From contig JALDNG010000818.1 of assembly GCA_024349245.1 (NCBI GenBank), positions 19,993 to 83,992 on the forward strand: a stretch of 64,000 bases of DNA, given 5' to 3'. The notes below the pieces were generated by a model. It had not been told where the DNA came from. It saw only the letters and a program-made list of their open reading frames with translations, and ran no database searches. Made by a program: the position numbers and the translations under genes. Each line of letters opens with the position of its first letter. The first letter of the stretch is position 1. This DNA comes from Neodontobutis hainanensis. Lineage: Eukaryota; Chordata; Actinopteri; Gobiiformes; Odontobutidae. Shown here one piece after another: positions 1 through 10,663 of the stretch.

Positions 1-247
1 AGTTCTCTGATGATACAGTGATCTTAAGCCTACTGTATAAAGAGGACTGGTCCTCTGTGGTACATGCATGAGATCCACCATTTAAAGAACTGGTGTGACC
101 ACTTCCTTTTTTAATGTTAAAAAGACAAAGGAGATGTGTTATAAGAATTTTCTATGTCCTTATATTTATCCAGAGAGACACGGAGACAGATTATAATTTA
201 ACAAGCAATGGCCAGGTTTTAATCCTTGCAAGGAGAAGCAAAGCAGC
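1..247. repeat. Direct repeat, copy 1 (partner 19300-19546)
   Basis: This stretch reappears in the same orientation at 19300-19546 with only a few substitutions and a one-base indel. The match stops where this copy continues with cagacatatgg and the other with a CA-rich stretch. No coding frame or RNA is recognisable. It could be part of a larger dispersed repeat or the edge of a segmental duplication that begins left of the window. Confidence 0.8.
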
Positions 248-589
248 AGACATATGGAAGATTATTTGTGTCATCAGACTTTGAATTTTAAATACCTGTG
301 AATTTCTAACTCTGATTTTTTTTTATCACTGAAAACATACGTTTGAATATTTTTGTCTTTGAATTTTAGTGACTGAATTTCAAAGTTAGAAATTTCAATA
401 GATATTATCCAAAGTTTCAAAATTCAACATAAAAAATTTGCCGTGTAAATATTAAATAGATATGTTTTCGACCACTCAAATTCAACCGTCGAAATTCACA
501 GTGTAAAATACGCAGTAAAAGAAGTTCATGGAACATCCGGAGTACCGAGGAATTGCAATCGATATTGTGTGAGTCGATCTATCCTCTAG

Positions 590-650
590 CCAATCACGCA
601 GCGAGGACCTGGTCACGTTGGTAAACACAGCAATACAGCGCAACACTGAG
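590..650 (+). other. Possible 5' untranslated exon of the HECT-like gene
   Basis: A CCAAT motif near 590 is followed by GC-richer sequence that ends in a good splice donor (ACTGAG followed by gtaagt at 651). The first recognised coding exon of the HECT-like gene lies about 300 bases downstream on the same strand, so this may be its first, non-coding exon. A mini-exon with an ATG at 806 and a gtaata donor lies between them, but its phase does not join cleanly to the 964 exon. This is inference from splice signals only. Confidence 0.25.
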
Positions 651-963
651 GTAAGTTCATCTTTCGATATCAAAGTTTATATAGGCTAGCATGCAATATC
701 TGACGTTTTTTTAAAAAAACATATGTTACTTCTAATAAATGTTATAAAGCTCAAGCACACTAAAGAGACTAGTAGTTAAGTAATCACTAGGGGACAATAG
801 CAGCTATGGAGGATGACCATGGTAATAACCTACAACAAACATGGCGGGACCTGCAACTGATGCACCAAGGGTGCTAAGTTAGATACTGTTTTACTCCTGT
901 TCTGTTGTATTTCTACTGAAGGTCTGTCACATATAGTAGCGATAAACATTTTTGTTATTTCAG

Positions 964-2195
964 AATAACCAAGTTGAAATTGTCCAGTCAGCCAGGCGTT
1001 TGCTGGATTTATTGACTGAAAGGCAGCCAAGTACAGCGAGCGTTGAAGCTATCGCAAGGTGTAGTACACACTTGTGCTTTATATTTTGAAGTCTGACCAT
1101 ACTAAATGTTTTATCGCTGGATAGGAGGGACCATTCTACTGGACCATCGCTTCAAATGGAAATGACAAGGTAAGAACTAATATGGCATATGCCTGCGGTG
1201 TGTTTAATTTTTTTTAGCGCATTTCCACTGGGATAGGATCGTGCGGTTTGGGCTAATGTGCTGGTCCCCTCAATACGGCCGGGAGAAGAGGCCAAAACCA
1301 AAGCTAGTTTACTAGCATAAACTTTCAGCTGTTTCTGTTAGTGTAGTACTGCTTTCTTTTCACAGATCAAACTGCAGTCATTAAAGTGTCATATGTTAAA
1401 CCAATTTGATATAAACCATTTAAAAGTTTGTAAAGAGAATGTCCTAAAGTACAGAATGGGGGCTACTGGAGGCATGGTCATAATACATTTTCATTGGAGA
1501 AATTGGCATTATCCACAAACTATTACAAATTAAGATGGTTTTGGCAAATGACAACCACTCTGCTACTTGTAGGTAATGTCAGAGCCTGGTTTGAACACAT
1601 TAATGAATGTACCTCACATAGTATGTTTATTTAATGAGCAAATTAGTATACAGTTAGCAAATTCAAGTTAGTAAAATTCTTAATTTATAGGTTTTAATGT
1701 AAGTACTTACGGCTATGTTGTAAATAGTTTTTTTCATTGTCTGTTCAGAATTCTATCCCTCACCACAAATGCTAATTTCTTCTAAAAACATTTTAAATAT
1801 GTTTACACACGGTCCTGGCTTAAAACCAGTATAAACTGGTCTCAGGAATCTCCTAACAAGCTGACTGCATGTTTTTCCCCAACCACCTGTACTGCAACAC
1901 TCCAGTGGAAATTTGCCTATCTAATAAAAAAAAAAACCTTAAACTTGTATTTAAATTTTTAATCAAAAACTTTTCACCATAGAACATTTCCAGGCATTTT
2001 TACTAAAGGCCGGGGGAAGAATCGCTTTCCAGCAACAAATGTTATCCCAGCCAAAAAAATCAAGGCACTCGAGGTGTCTTTCTATTTGCTACCAAAGCAG
2101 TGTGAAAAAACTCCAAGTGAGCTTGAGAAAGTGACCCATATGCAGGCTGGGTTGGGTCCAAGGACTGCTCATCTTGATGAAAGCATGACACATGT
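964..2195 (+). pseudogene. HECT-ligase-like (fish G2E3-like family) gene, N-terminal exons, interrupted
   Basis: Three exons join in phase: 964-1058 after a ttatttcag acceptor, 1125-1169 with a gtaag donor, and 1983 to 2195. The peptide begins with an NNQVEIVQSARRLLDLL-type helix. It continues through a TFPGIF...GKNRFPA motif to a block containing FYLLPKQCEKTP and MQAGLGPRT. I recognise this as the N-terminal region of the multicopy fish proteins annotated as G2/M-phase-specific E3 ubiquitin-ligase-like, whose HECT domain would transfer ubiquitin from an internal cysteine. The third exon runs straight into the LTR of a minus-strand BEL element at 2196. The reading frame is therefore broken and the central exons are missing. 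The HECT exons of the same family occur downstream at 11565-13474. Family is fairly certain; one original gene is likely; function in this copy is unlikely. Confidence 0.6.
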
Positions 2196-2573
2196 TGTAA
2201 CTCCCTCTCCAGTTAACAGATACGGACACAAGGCGTTCTTCTCTACAGGCATTTATTAGTCAGATTATGTCATCCTCGATGCCATCAAACATGCCATGAG
2301 AACTAAAATGAAACATAAAGTCACATAAGTTACAGAAATAATAATATTCTCACAGAGAATAGCACATTATTAAACAAACAACACAACGCCAGAAAGACTG
2401 TTAATAAACCGTCACAGTTATACTTTACATTTACTTGAACACATAATTTAAAAATAAAATAAATACAGATAAATATAAATATATTATGATATATTTAAAC
2501 GTGGTATTATATTAAATTAAACCTATTCTTTTATGGAACATAAATTATGCAACTGTCTCTGCTGGCAGCTACA
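2196..2573 (-). repeat. LTR of the outer BEL/Pao element
   Basis: On the minus strand this 378-bp sequence starts TGTAGCTGCC directly after the polypurine tract GGTGGGAG, contains an AATAAA signal close to its end, and finishes GTTACA. The tract matches the one before the inner element's 3' LTR exactly. The flank at the 2196 side is CATGT, with no matching copy found elsewhere. Confidence 0.7.
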
Positions 2574-2677
2574 CTCCCACCAAATCACTGGTGATTTCTT
2601 ATTAACTTAATAAACATAAGATTCTAACTTAAATCATAAGACTTGGTTTAAGTGAGGTAGCAACAACCAAGACTGCT

Positions 2678-3128
2678 TTATTCAGCTTCAATCAGGGTTA
2701 CAGTCTTGTGAATAGGCCGTTCTAGGTAAGTCTGCTTTGTGAGCCTCTTTCCTTTGTCATCCAGTGCTGATTCACTGATCAGCAATCGCAGCTTTCTCAC
2801 ACGTCCATCTTCACCATGATACACTTCAGTGACCTTGGCGAGTTTCCACTCATTTCGTGGTGCATTGTCATCTTGCACGATCACAATATCGTTGACCTGC
2901 GCATTTCTGTGTGTTTTTGCCATTTTTGTCCCTCTTGAAGATTTAACATGTACTCCTTTTTCCACCTAGACCAAAACTCATTGGGTAAGTGCTGAACTTT
3001 ATGCCATCTTTGCGAAGATAAAGGTCTTCCCTCACAAAGTCTCCAGGTGGTGGCAAGACTATGGAAGACTTCATTGTCAAAATGTGATTGGGCATAAGAG
3101 GCTGTGGCCCAGCTGGAACACTCAGCAA
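2678..3128 (-). pseudogene. BEL/Pao integrase-distal C-terminal domain (DUF5641-like), outer element
   Basis: Two overlapping minus-strand frames (3128-2943 and 2965-2678) carry the usual C-terminal BEL signature. PLMPNHILTMKS and IVLPPPGDFVREDLY come first. After a frame break near 2950 come NDIVIVQDDNAPRNEWKLAKV and RKLRLLISE. The same blocks occur in order in the inner element at 10160-10576. The intervening helix found in the inner copy is partly deleted here. This domain normally follows the integrase core, which is absent from this copy. Confidence 0.75.
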
Positions 3129-4116
3129 ATGCTTTCCGACTATAACGAACGGTGCTACAAAGCCAAGAGGGTCATAGACAGACGCAACGGTTTATAACAC
3201 TCCTCTTCTAGAGAAAGGTTGTTCACTCACCACTATTCTGAATCTGAACTGATCTGAGGTAATGCACCAGTTAACACCTAGAGCTCTCTCCATTTGGTAC
3301 TCTCCCAAGGCTAGGTCTTGATGTATTACTGTTTGAGCACACTCTTCTTTGGGGATTGATTCTAGCACCTCCTGGCTGTTAGAAACAAATTTGTAGATGC
3401 GTAGCTTGCCATCGCTACAAAGCTGTCTTGCTTCACAGACTAGCTGTTTCGCTTCTTCTTTCGTTGACACACTAGTCAGCCCATCATCCACATAAAAATT
3501 TCGTTCAATGAAGCGGATGGATGCTTCACTGAAACGACCTTGCCCTTGTGCAGCAATGTGTTTGAGGCCATAGTTTGCACAGCCAGGAGACGAGGCTGCA
3601 CCAAACAAATGCACTTTCATCCGAAAGACAGATGGTTCGAAGTGGTAGTCCCCATTCTCCCACCAGAGAAACCTTAGATAGTCTTGGTCTTCTGCTCTTA
3701 CGTGAAATTGGTAAAACATACGTTCTATGTCGCACATTATTGCTACTGGACCCTTGCGGAAAAGACAGAGAACACCTACCAATGTATTGGTCAGCTCTGG
3801 CCCGTAAGCAGATGATCGTTCAATGACACGCCTTGAAACTTTGCTGAGCAGTCAAACACAATGCGTATCTTGCCAGGTTTTTGTGGGTGATACACCCCGT
3901 GATGAGGGATGTACCAAACAGGGCTCTTGTTGATTTCTTCTTCAGGAACTTTCTCAGCATTTCCACGCGTCATTGTTTCGTTCATGAATATTAAGTAGTC
4001 CTTGTGGTACTGTTTATACTTCTCAAATCTCCTCCTCAAACATTTAAGGCGATGAACAGCACATTTCCTGTTGTCTGGCAGACTCGGCCTGTCTTCTTTA
4101 AATGGCAAAGGCATTT
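3129..4116 (-). pseudogene. BEL/Pao reverse transcriptase fragment, outer element
   Basis: The minus-strand frame holds the RT fingers block (VWYIPHHGVYHP, IRIVFDCSAKF, SLNDHLLTG), the palm motif A region (MCDIERMFYQF) and the catalytic box FYVDDG near 3494-3483. It ends in a connection block that would read RRGVL then TVASVYDPLGF, but carries a TAA nonsense codon at that junction. A frame break lies near 3785. The sequence continues on the far side of the inner element at 10982-11118. Its closest relative visible here is the RT of the inner element, clearly diverged in sequence. Confidence 0.8.
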
Positions 4117-4429
4117 TGTTAATAACCATAAGTTTGTTACGGAAAAGGAGACAGTAAGGGGTCTTTTATTTTGAAATTTTGTGCTGAGAAGGTTGACTTC
4201 CGTTTTTAAAACACGCGCTCCCAAGCTAGCGCAGTTTATAGCATATAGCGGTTTGTCATTCCAAATAAGGCACTTCTACACGAAAACCTGATAAACATTG
4301 ATTTTCATGCTTGCAACCCCTCCGAAGAGGCAAAAGCTCTTACGTTGGTGATATGGTGAACGGAGTAAAGAATTAAACATCATAAAACCATCAGTAAAAG
4401 TCTCAACTCTGTTCGGGGGGCATGCTACA
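4117..4429 (+). repeat. 5' LTR of the inner BEL/Pao element
   Basis: This 313-bp sequence is identical to 10664-10976 except for one base. It begins TGTTAATAACC and ends CATGCTACA. The preceding five bases CATTT are repeated after the 3' LTR. I could not assign the primer-binding site that should follow at about 4430. Confidence 0.93.
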
Positions 4430-4534
4430 GTAAGAGCTTCACCTCAGAGTGCTAACGTTATGTCGAGCTCCCGTTAGTTCAAAGGACAACGGCACCAACG
4501 CAGGTAGCGAGCTAACGTTACAACAACAAGCTAA

Positions 4535-5350
4535 ATGGACGGCATCGAAGAGCAAACACGTAAGCTACAAACTGAAATCAATGAAACGAGAGCTTTAATA
4601 CATCAAGGTGATACAGAGAGCAGGTCAAGGCAGGAATTAAAGGACGATATTGAACACAAAGAAAAACAATTAGCTGAACTAACGTTACATCAAATGGAGG
4701 CTGCGACTGAGTTATCATTACCCAGGCGTTCAGAGCGGCCTAGTGTGTTAACTGAAAAAATGATAGCCAATCAAAAGGACGAACTGAATAAAAAGGACAA
4801 AAAACTGCTAAGTCTCTACGAACAATGGAAAGGGCTAATCAGAACATCCAGAGAAAGCCTAAAGACGGACTTATCAGAGCACGAGTTGTGTGAAATGGCC
4901 GATGGCATTGAAAAGGGTCTGAACAACATGATGAAGGTGTACAATGAAATAAGGGAACATACTATGCCACCCTCTGACACAAGACGCAAAATGGATTCTT
5001 GTGAAGCAGTAACTAGAGACATTATGAAAATACTTAATGAACGTATAACAGCAATAGATGGTGATTTTGAAGCAGATAGAGAAGGGCAACGTCTTCATCA
5101 GCTACTGTCACACCAGTACGCCCGCTCCATCTACGGGACAGCCTCTCAGTCTAGTGTAGGTAAGCAGTCAGACACTTCTAGCATCGCAGCTAAAAGGATT
5201 GATGCAGCTGCGGAGTTGGCTGCAAAGGAAGCAGAATATAAATTTGTGCAAGAGGAAATTAAACAAAAAGAAAAAATGAAAGATTTAGAATCTGAACTTG
5301 AGCGTTTAAAAGCAGAAAGGGAAATAACAAGCTGCTCGCAAGAAACTTGA
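4535..5350 (+). CDS. BEL/Pao gag, N-terminal coiled-coil region
   Basis: This 271-residue frame is rich in Glu, Lys and Gln. Heptad-like stretches around residues 1-55 and 220-265 suggest coiled coils that would mediate Gag assembly. It opens about 100 bases after the LTR, and the ATG has no competing upstream start in frame. The frame ends at 5350, but the natural continuation is in the frame opened at 5367, so a one- or two-base slip lies around 5335-5345. Families of this type encode one long Gag-Pol, so the stop is probably a lesion and not a regulatory signal. Confidence 0.7.
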   Translation: MDGIEEQTRKLQTEINETRALIHQGDTESRSRQELKDDIEHKEKQLAELTLHQMEAATELSLPRRSERPSVLTEKMIANQKDELNKKDKKLLSLYEQWKGLIRTSRESLKTDLSEHELCEMADGIEKGLNNMMKVYNEIREHTMPPSDTRRKMDSCEAVTRDIMKILNERITAIDGDFEADREGQRLHQLLSHQYARSIYGTASQSSVGKQSDTSSIAAKRIDAAAELAAKEAEYKFVQEEIKQKEKMKDLESELERLKAEREITSCSQET

Positions 5351-6305
5351 GATCTACGACAGAGAAATGAACATGGATATGGACAATCTGCAAATTCAAC
5401 CAAATAATATGCTTTTCTCTGTTGACCACCAACCTGTTAATGAAGCACCAGCACCCTCTAGTGGCTTGCCACCATTAATGCCACAAAACATGCCAATCCA
5501 TATGTTAAATCACACTGTGAACAATCCAAACCCTCAAATATTCACACAAGCACCTCCCACTGACATTTCCCAGTTGGCTCAAGCAATTCAAAACAGTATA
5601 ACCATAAACAGAATCCCGGTGCCAATGTCCACAGTGTTCAGTGGAGATCCAATTAACTACATTGAATGGAAGGCTTCGTTCTCTTCCCTTGTGGACTGCA
5701 AAAGCATCTCACCTGCTGATAAGCTTCACTTGCTCAAAAGGTACGTCACAGGTCCAGCACAAAAATGCCTTGAGGGCATATTTTATCGCAGTGATGAAGA
5801 GGCATACAAGGATGCATGGCGAAAGCTTGACCAACGTTATGGACTACCCTTTGTTGTTCAGAGAGCTTTCAGAGACAAGCTGTCAAAATGGCCTAAAATA
5901 AGCTCAAAGGATGCGGAAGGATTAAGGATATTTTCAGACTTTCTAAATGCATGTCTCCAAGCCACACCATATGTAAAAGGGCTAGAGATATTAAGTGACT
6001 GTGAGGAAAATCAAAAGATGTTGCAGAAAGTTCCTGACTGGCTGGCAGCCCGTTGGAATCGCCAGGTCACAGTTACACTTATGGATGGCAAGGATTTTCC
6101 CTCTTTCAAAGACTTTGCACAATTTGTGGCAGTTGAAGCAGAGATTGCATGCAACCGGTCACTTCTTCATATGCTCTCCACTCATGCAGCTCATCCTACG
6201 AGAAAAGGACCACAAAGGACTTTAAACCAAACAGATCCTCTCAAGTCTTCACAACGCAAACCATGGTACAAAACAACAAGGCAAGGACAAGCAACACAAA
6301 ATTAA
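5351..6305 (+). CDS. BEL/Pao gag, capsid-like DUF1759 region
   Basis: The frame contains the capsid-like block that begins FSGDPINYIEWKASF and runs through KRYVTGPAQKCLEGI, AWRKLDQRYG and VPDWLAARWNRQV. This matches the DUF1759 region found in BEL/Pao Gag proteins. It is preceded by a Pro/Asn/Gln-rich linker of about 90 residues. The frame stops at 6305, and the zinc-knuckle part continues in a different frame that is open from 6149, so a frame change lies somewhere in 6190-6300. Confidence 0.8.
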
Positions 6306-7108
6306 AGGTACCCTGCATGTTTTGCAAAGATGAAAAACACCAGTTGTCAAAGTGCCCTAACTTTTCAGATCAGCCCTTAGAGGACAAGCGCACATATGTT
6401 AAGGACAATAAACTGTGCTATGGATGCTTAGAGGTGGGCCATAACGCCAAAGATTGTTGCCATCGCCACACTTGTGACATTTGCAAAGGAAGACATCCCA
6501 CTTGTCTGCACAATGACAATCACAAGGCATATGAAAGATCTCACCCTCTGGCAACACCTCCAAGCACTCCAAATGAAACCACGACAGTCACAGCTCTCAA
6601 CGTTACTAAAGTGGGTGAGTCAAGTAGCACATCCATGATCGTTCCTGTTTGGGTGTCTACCGTTCAGAGCCCGTCTAAAGAGCAGTTAGTTTACGCACTA
6701 TTAGACACACAAAGTGACAGCACATTTGTCTGTGAAGAATTAAGCAACCAGCTATGTGCGGACACTCACCCTGTGAAGTTAAAATTAACTACCATGTTGG
6801 GTATTCACTCTATTGTTAAGAGCCACAGAGTATCTGGTCTGCGTGTGAGAGGTTATGACTCAGACATTAGTATCGACCTACTCTCATACACCAAAGACTT
6901 TATTCCAATTAACTATGACAACATACCCACTAGTGACACGGCAAAACAATGGCCCCACCTGACAGAAATTGCAGAGAAGATACCACCTCTTCTGAGTTGT
7001 GATGTTGGACTTCTTATCGGATTTAACTGTCCCAGAGCTTTAGCTCCAAGACAAGTTCTATTAGGAGAACTTGTCTTGGAGCTAAAGCTCCAAGACAAGT
7101 TCTATTAG
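6306..7108 (+). CDS. BEL/Pao nucleocapsid zinc knuckles and aspartic protease
   Basis: Two cysteine clusters are visible: CMFCKDEKHQLSKC, then CYGCLEVGHNAKDC followed by CDIC. They are typical nucleic-acid-binding knuckles at the Gag/Pol boundary. About 90 residues later comes the protease active site in BEL form, ALLDTQSDSTFV (codons near 6697-6730), followed by conserved beta-strand blocks ending LLIGFNCPRAL. The frame is destroyed by a 44-base templated insertion at about 7060-7109. The downstream RT frame is exactly two bases offset, as a 44-base insertion predicts. Confidence 0.8.
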
Positions 7109-7112
7109 GAGA
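7035..7112 (+). repeat. 44-bp templated insertion forming a 25-bp perfect hairpin plus direct repeat
   Basis: Positions 7035-7059 and 7066-7090 are perfect inverted repeats of 25 bases with a 6-base loop (attagg). A 27-base segment starting agctccaagac at 7042 is also directly repeated at 7086-7112, 44 bases apart. The added sequence can be explained entirely as a strand-switch copy of the neighbouring DNA or RNA. It disrupts the protease-RT junction and changes frame. Confidence 0.9.
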
Positions 7113-7918
7113 AGGTGAGGAGCCTTATGCCATCCACACAGACCTAGGGTGGAGTATCGTTGGAGGCTCCACACCAGCGCTATATAAAACTCAGTCAAGT
7201 TTGTGTCATAGAATCATGATAAAGGAATTACCCCCTGTAACTCCCATGGATGTGATTAACGTGCTAGAGTTAGATTTTAAGGACACGAAGGCAAGCGACA
7301 AAACAGTCTCACAAGAGGATCTTATCTTTTGGACAAGCTCAAGGAGGAATAAGAAAAACGAACAAGGACACTGTGAGATGCCTCTACCTTTCAGACAAAG
7401 GCCACACTTAGCTAACAACCGAAAGCTTGCTGAAATCAGACTTGAACACTTAAAACGAAAGTTCAACAAAGATGAAATGTACAAAAGAGATTACATAACC
7501 TACATGGAAGACATTATTGAAAGAGGTGATGTCGAAGAAGTGCACAATGAAGGAAAACCAGGTGAACAATGGTACCTTCCCCATCACGGGATTTATCACC
7601 CAAAAAAACCCACTAAACTTCGTGTTGTATTTGATTGTTCAGCCAAACACAATGGTGCAAGTCTAAACTATCATCTTCTCCAGGGGCCAGATCTGATTAA
7701 TAATCTTACAGGCATCCTCTTACGGTTCAGACGACATCCTATTGCTCTAATGTGCGATATAGAGAAGATGTTCCACCAGTTTCACGTCCAGCGGTGCGAC
7801 AGAGGTTACCTGAGTTTTCTGTGGTGGAAAAACGGCAACACAGAGACACAGCCACGGGTATACAGAATGAAGGTACATCTTTTGGTGCGACATCATCTCC
7901 AGGGTGTGCAAATTACGT
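7109..7918 (+). CDS. BEL/Pao reverse transcriptase, N-terminal part
   Basis: After the templated insertion the frame resumes with a LGWSIVGG block. It continues through GHCEMPLPFRQRP, WYLPHHGIYHP, LRVVFDCSAKHNGASL and ALMCDIEKMFHQF, where the Asp is the motif A catalytic residue, to YRMKVHL. These are the fingers and palm A regions of BEL-type RT. The frame is lost about 7880 in a short T run, after which motif B and the YVDD box continue in another frame. Confidence 0.82.
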
Positions 7919-8819
7919 AAGTATTAAGTATTTAGCTAAAGAACACTGTCACACACATCCTGTAGGATCTGAGTTCATGGAAAAGGACTTTTATGTGGAC
8001 GACGGAGTCACAAGCACAGTCACAGTTGAAAAGGCAATACAGCTCGCACAAGAGGCCACAGAGATATGCAAGCAAGGAGGGCTCCGTCTACACAAATTTA
8101 TCTCAAATAGCCCTGCTGTTCTACAAAGCATCCCTTCTTCCGAATGTGCAGTAGAGACAAAAATAAAGGACTTAACATTCAAAGACATGCCACAAGAAAG
8201 GGCCTTAGGCATCCAATGGAACGTTGAAAGGGACTGCTTCAGATTCGACAACACTTTCAAAGACCAACCAGCAACACGTAGGGGCATCTTATCTACTGTT
8301 GCATCCATCTACGACCCCCTGGGCTTCCTGGCGCCATACGTGCTTCACGGGAAAAGGATCCTGCAGGAAATGTGTCACCAAGGTATCAAATGGGATGACT
8401 CTCTGTCAGAAGCACTGAGGCCAAGGTGGGAGAGCTGGCAACGTGACTTTGCCAACTTAGACAAGGTTAACATAACTCGTTGTTACTTTCCTGCTAGTTT
8501 TGGTGAGCTTAAAGAAATAGAGTTACACCACTTTTCGGATGCGAGCACGAGTGGTTATGGACAATGCACCTATTTAAGAGCCAAAAATGTTAAAGAGGAG
8601 ATTCACTGTTCACTGGTAATAGCCAAGGCCCGTGTTTCTCCTACCAAGTTGACTACAATTCCCCGACTTGAGTTAACTGCAGCTGTAGTCTCAGTTTCAG
8701 TTAGTAACATGTTGAGAGAGGAACTCTGCTACCCTCAAGTCAAAGAGTATTTCTGGACTGATTCGAAGGTAGTTTTAGGGTACGTAAACAATGAGCGTCG
8801 CTGCCCCATACCTTTGTAG
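7884..8819 (+). CDS. BEL/Pao reverse transcriptase C-terminal part, connection and RNase H start
   Basis: The frame opens with the motif B region FGATSSPGCANY, then the catalytic box FYVDDG at 7992-8003. It proceeds through the connection block RRGILSTVASIYDPLGFLAPY and the RNase H-like start IELHHFSDASTSGYG to YFWTDSKVVLGY. The normal continuation (a FVANRVQKI-type block) is in another frame from about 8800, so the TAG at 8817-8819 is reached only because of an indel. All catalytic carboxylates that can be seen are intact. Confidence 0.82.
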   Translation, partial: GATSSPGCANYVSIKYLAKEHCHTHPVGSEFMEKDFYVDDGVTSTVTVEKAIQLAQEATEICKQGGLRLHKFISNSPAVLQSIPSSECAVETKIKDLTFKDMPQERALGIQWNVERDCFRFDNTFKDQPATRRGILSTVASIYDPLGFLAPYVLHGKRILQEMCHQGIKWDDSLSEALRPRWESWQRDFANLDKVNITRCYFPASFGELKEIELHHFSDASTSGYGQCTYLRAKNVKEEIHCSLVIAKARVSPTKLTTIPRLELTAAVVSVSVSNMLREELCYPQVKEYFWTDSKVVLGYVNNERRCPIPL

Positions 8820-9047
8820 CGAATAGAGTCCAAAAGATTCGCCAAAGTACAAACCCTCAGCAATGGTTTTATGTGCCATCGGAAGAGAACCCAGCCGATA
8901 GTGCATCTAGGGGTAAATCGGTCACGGAGCTTCTCTCATCCAACTGGTTTACCGGCCCCTCCTTTCTCTGGGAGAAGTACCTGCCCACAACGCAAAGTGT
9001 GGAGCTGGAACCGTCCTTGAGATCCAGAAGTCAGAAAAACACAGACA
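8820..9047 (+). pseudogene. BEL/Pao linker between RNase H and integrase
   Basis: The frame open from 8873 encodes VPSEENPADSASRGK and WFTGPSFLWEK, the standard BEL blocks between RNase H and integrase. It is offset from the frames on both sides, giving breaks near 8800 and near 9045. No separate function is known for this linker. Confidence 0.7.
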
Positions 9048-9911
9048 ATGTTAACCAAAGTTACAGTGACATTTACCCTTGCCGAACGTTTGTCCAAGTT
9101 CTCGTCATGGTCCAAAGCAGTTAAAGCTGTAGCGCGTCTCATAAGAAGGGCCAAGAAAGTCAAATCCGATGCACCGGCTACAGTGAGTGAACAAGAAAGT
9201 GCAGTGCATGTCATCATTCAGGATGTACAGAAACAAATTTATGGAAAAGAGATAAATATGCTAAACAAAGGCAACCAGCTTCCACGCCACAACAAACTGT
9301 CCCACTTAGACATTTTCAGGGACATGGACTGTCTCATCAAGGTCGGAGGGAGACTGTCATCTATCAAGGACTCTTTCAAACATCCTATTGTGATTCCAAA
9401 GGAACATCATGTGACCAAACTCATAATATCTCACTGTCATGACAAAGTAAAACACCAAGGAAAGGGATTCACCATTAACGAAATCAGATCCAGTGGCTAC
9501 TGGATCCCAGGGATGAGTAGAACCGTTGCTTCTTTCGTCCGCCAGTGTGTCATCTGTCGCAGGCTCCGCAAAGCTCCAGAAGGTCAGAGAATGAGTGATC
9601 TACCTGCAGAGCGTTTAGAGCCCTCTCCTCCTTTTACATATTGCGGTATGGACTGTTTTGGCCCTTTTGTAACCACAGAAGGCCGAAAACAACATAAACG
9701 GTATGGACTTTTATTCACTTGCTTTTGCTCTCGCGCCATTCACATTGAGCTATTAGAGGACTTATCAACTGACACTTTCATTAATGCATTAAGGTGTTTC
9801 ATTGCTATCCGAGGTGCAATTCGCCAAATTCAATGTGATCAGGGAACAAACTTTGTTGGTGCAAAAAATGAATTTAAGGTTGCCTTAAGTGAACTGGACA
9901 CCGAAGGCTGA
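9048..9911 (+). CDS. BEL/Pao integrase, zinc-binding and catalytic core
   Basis: The HHCC zinc-binding region is visible as ISHCHDKVKHQG followed by a C-x2-C in VRQCVICR. The catalytic core shows the first Asp in CGMDCFGPF (about 9645) and the second in QCDQGTNFVGA (about 9835). The frame ends at 9911 through a frame change. The expected third acid (Glu) lies in the next frame within GGVWERQIR (about 9980). All three acids of the DDE triad are present, split over two frames. Confidence 0.85.
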   Translation: MLTKVTVTFTLAERLSKFSSWSKAVKAVARLIRRAKKVKSDAPATVSEQESAVHVIIQDVQKQIYGKEINMLNKGNQLPRHNKLSHLDIFRDMDCLIKVGGRLSSIKDSFKHPIVIPKEHHVTKLIISHCHDKVKHQGKGFTINEIRSSGYWIPGMSRTVASFVRQCVICRRLRKAPEGQRMSDLPAERLEPSPPFTYCGMDCFGPFVTTEGRKQHKRYGLLFTCFCSRAIHIELLEDLSTDTFINALRCFIAIRGAIRQIQCDQGTNFVGAKNEFKVALSELDTEG

Positions 9912-10576
9912 GTACCTATCTGTCCCAAAAACAGTGCGACTTTGTGATGAATGCACCACACTCCAGTCACGCAGGTGGAGTCTGGGAGCGTCAGATAAGA
10001 ACGGTCAGGAGTGTATTGAATACTACTCTATCCCTTGCACATGCCAGACTTAATGATGCTTCATTAAGGACTTTATTCTATGAAACAATGGCCATAGTCA
10101 ATAGTCGCCCACTGACTGTAGACAACCTTAACAACCCTGACAGCTTGGAGCCACTTACCCCCAACCACCTGCTCCACATGAAATCCAACATAATACTGCC
10201 TCCACCTGGTACCTTCCTAAAAGAGGACCTCTATGGAGCAAAGAGATGGCGTCGTGTGCAGTTCTTGACTGAGCAGTTCTGGTGCCGGTGGAGGCGTGAG
10301 TATCTGCACAACATTATAGCTAGGCAGCGCTGGCACTCCCCAAAAAGAAATCTAAGGGTAGGTGATGTTGTGTTGGACATTGATGAACTGTCACCCAGAG
10401 GTGAGTGGAGACTTGCCAGAGTTCTGGAGACTGTTACCAGCAAGGATGGTCTCGTGAGAAGAGTGAAAATCTCCTTTGGAGATAAGAGACTGAATAACAA
10501 AGGTCAACGCAGTAATAAGCTTTATAATGTAGAGCGTCCTGTACAAAAGCTAATTCTGATACTAGAATGTTCATAA
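9912..10576 (+). CDS. BEL/Pao integrase end and DUF5641-type C-terminal domain
   Basis: The frame open from 9944 starts with APHSSHAGGVWERQ, which holds the catalytic Glu of the integrase. It continues through LTPNHLLHMKSN and LPPPGTFLKEDLY to a tail with GDVVLDIDELSPRGEWRLARV. It stops at 10574-10576. About 87 bases later come the polypurine tract and 3' LTR, so no envelope gene is carried. Confidence 0.83.
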
Positions 10577-10663
10577 GTTGATTTAAGAGAAATGGTTATG
10601 TCATGTTGAAAATTCTTCGTTGTTGTTATCCTGATATAACAAAATCTCATAATTTGGTGGGAG

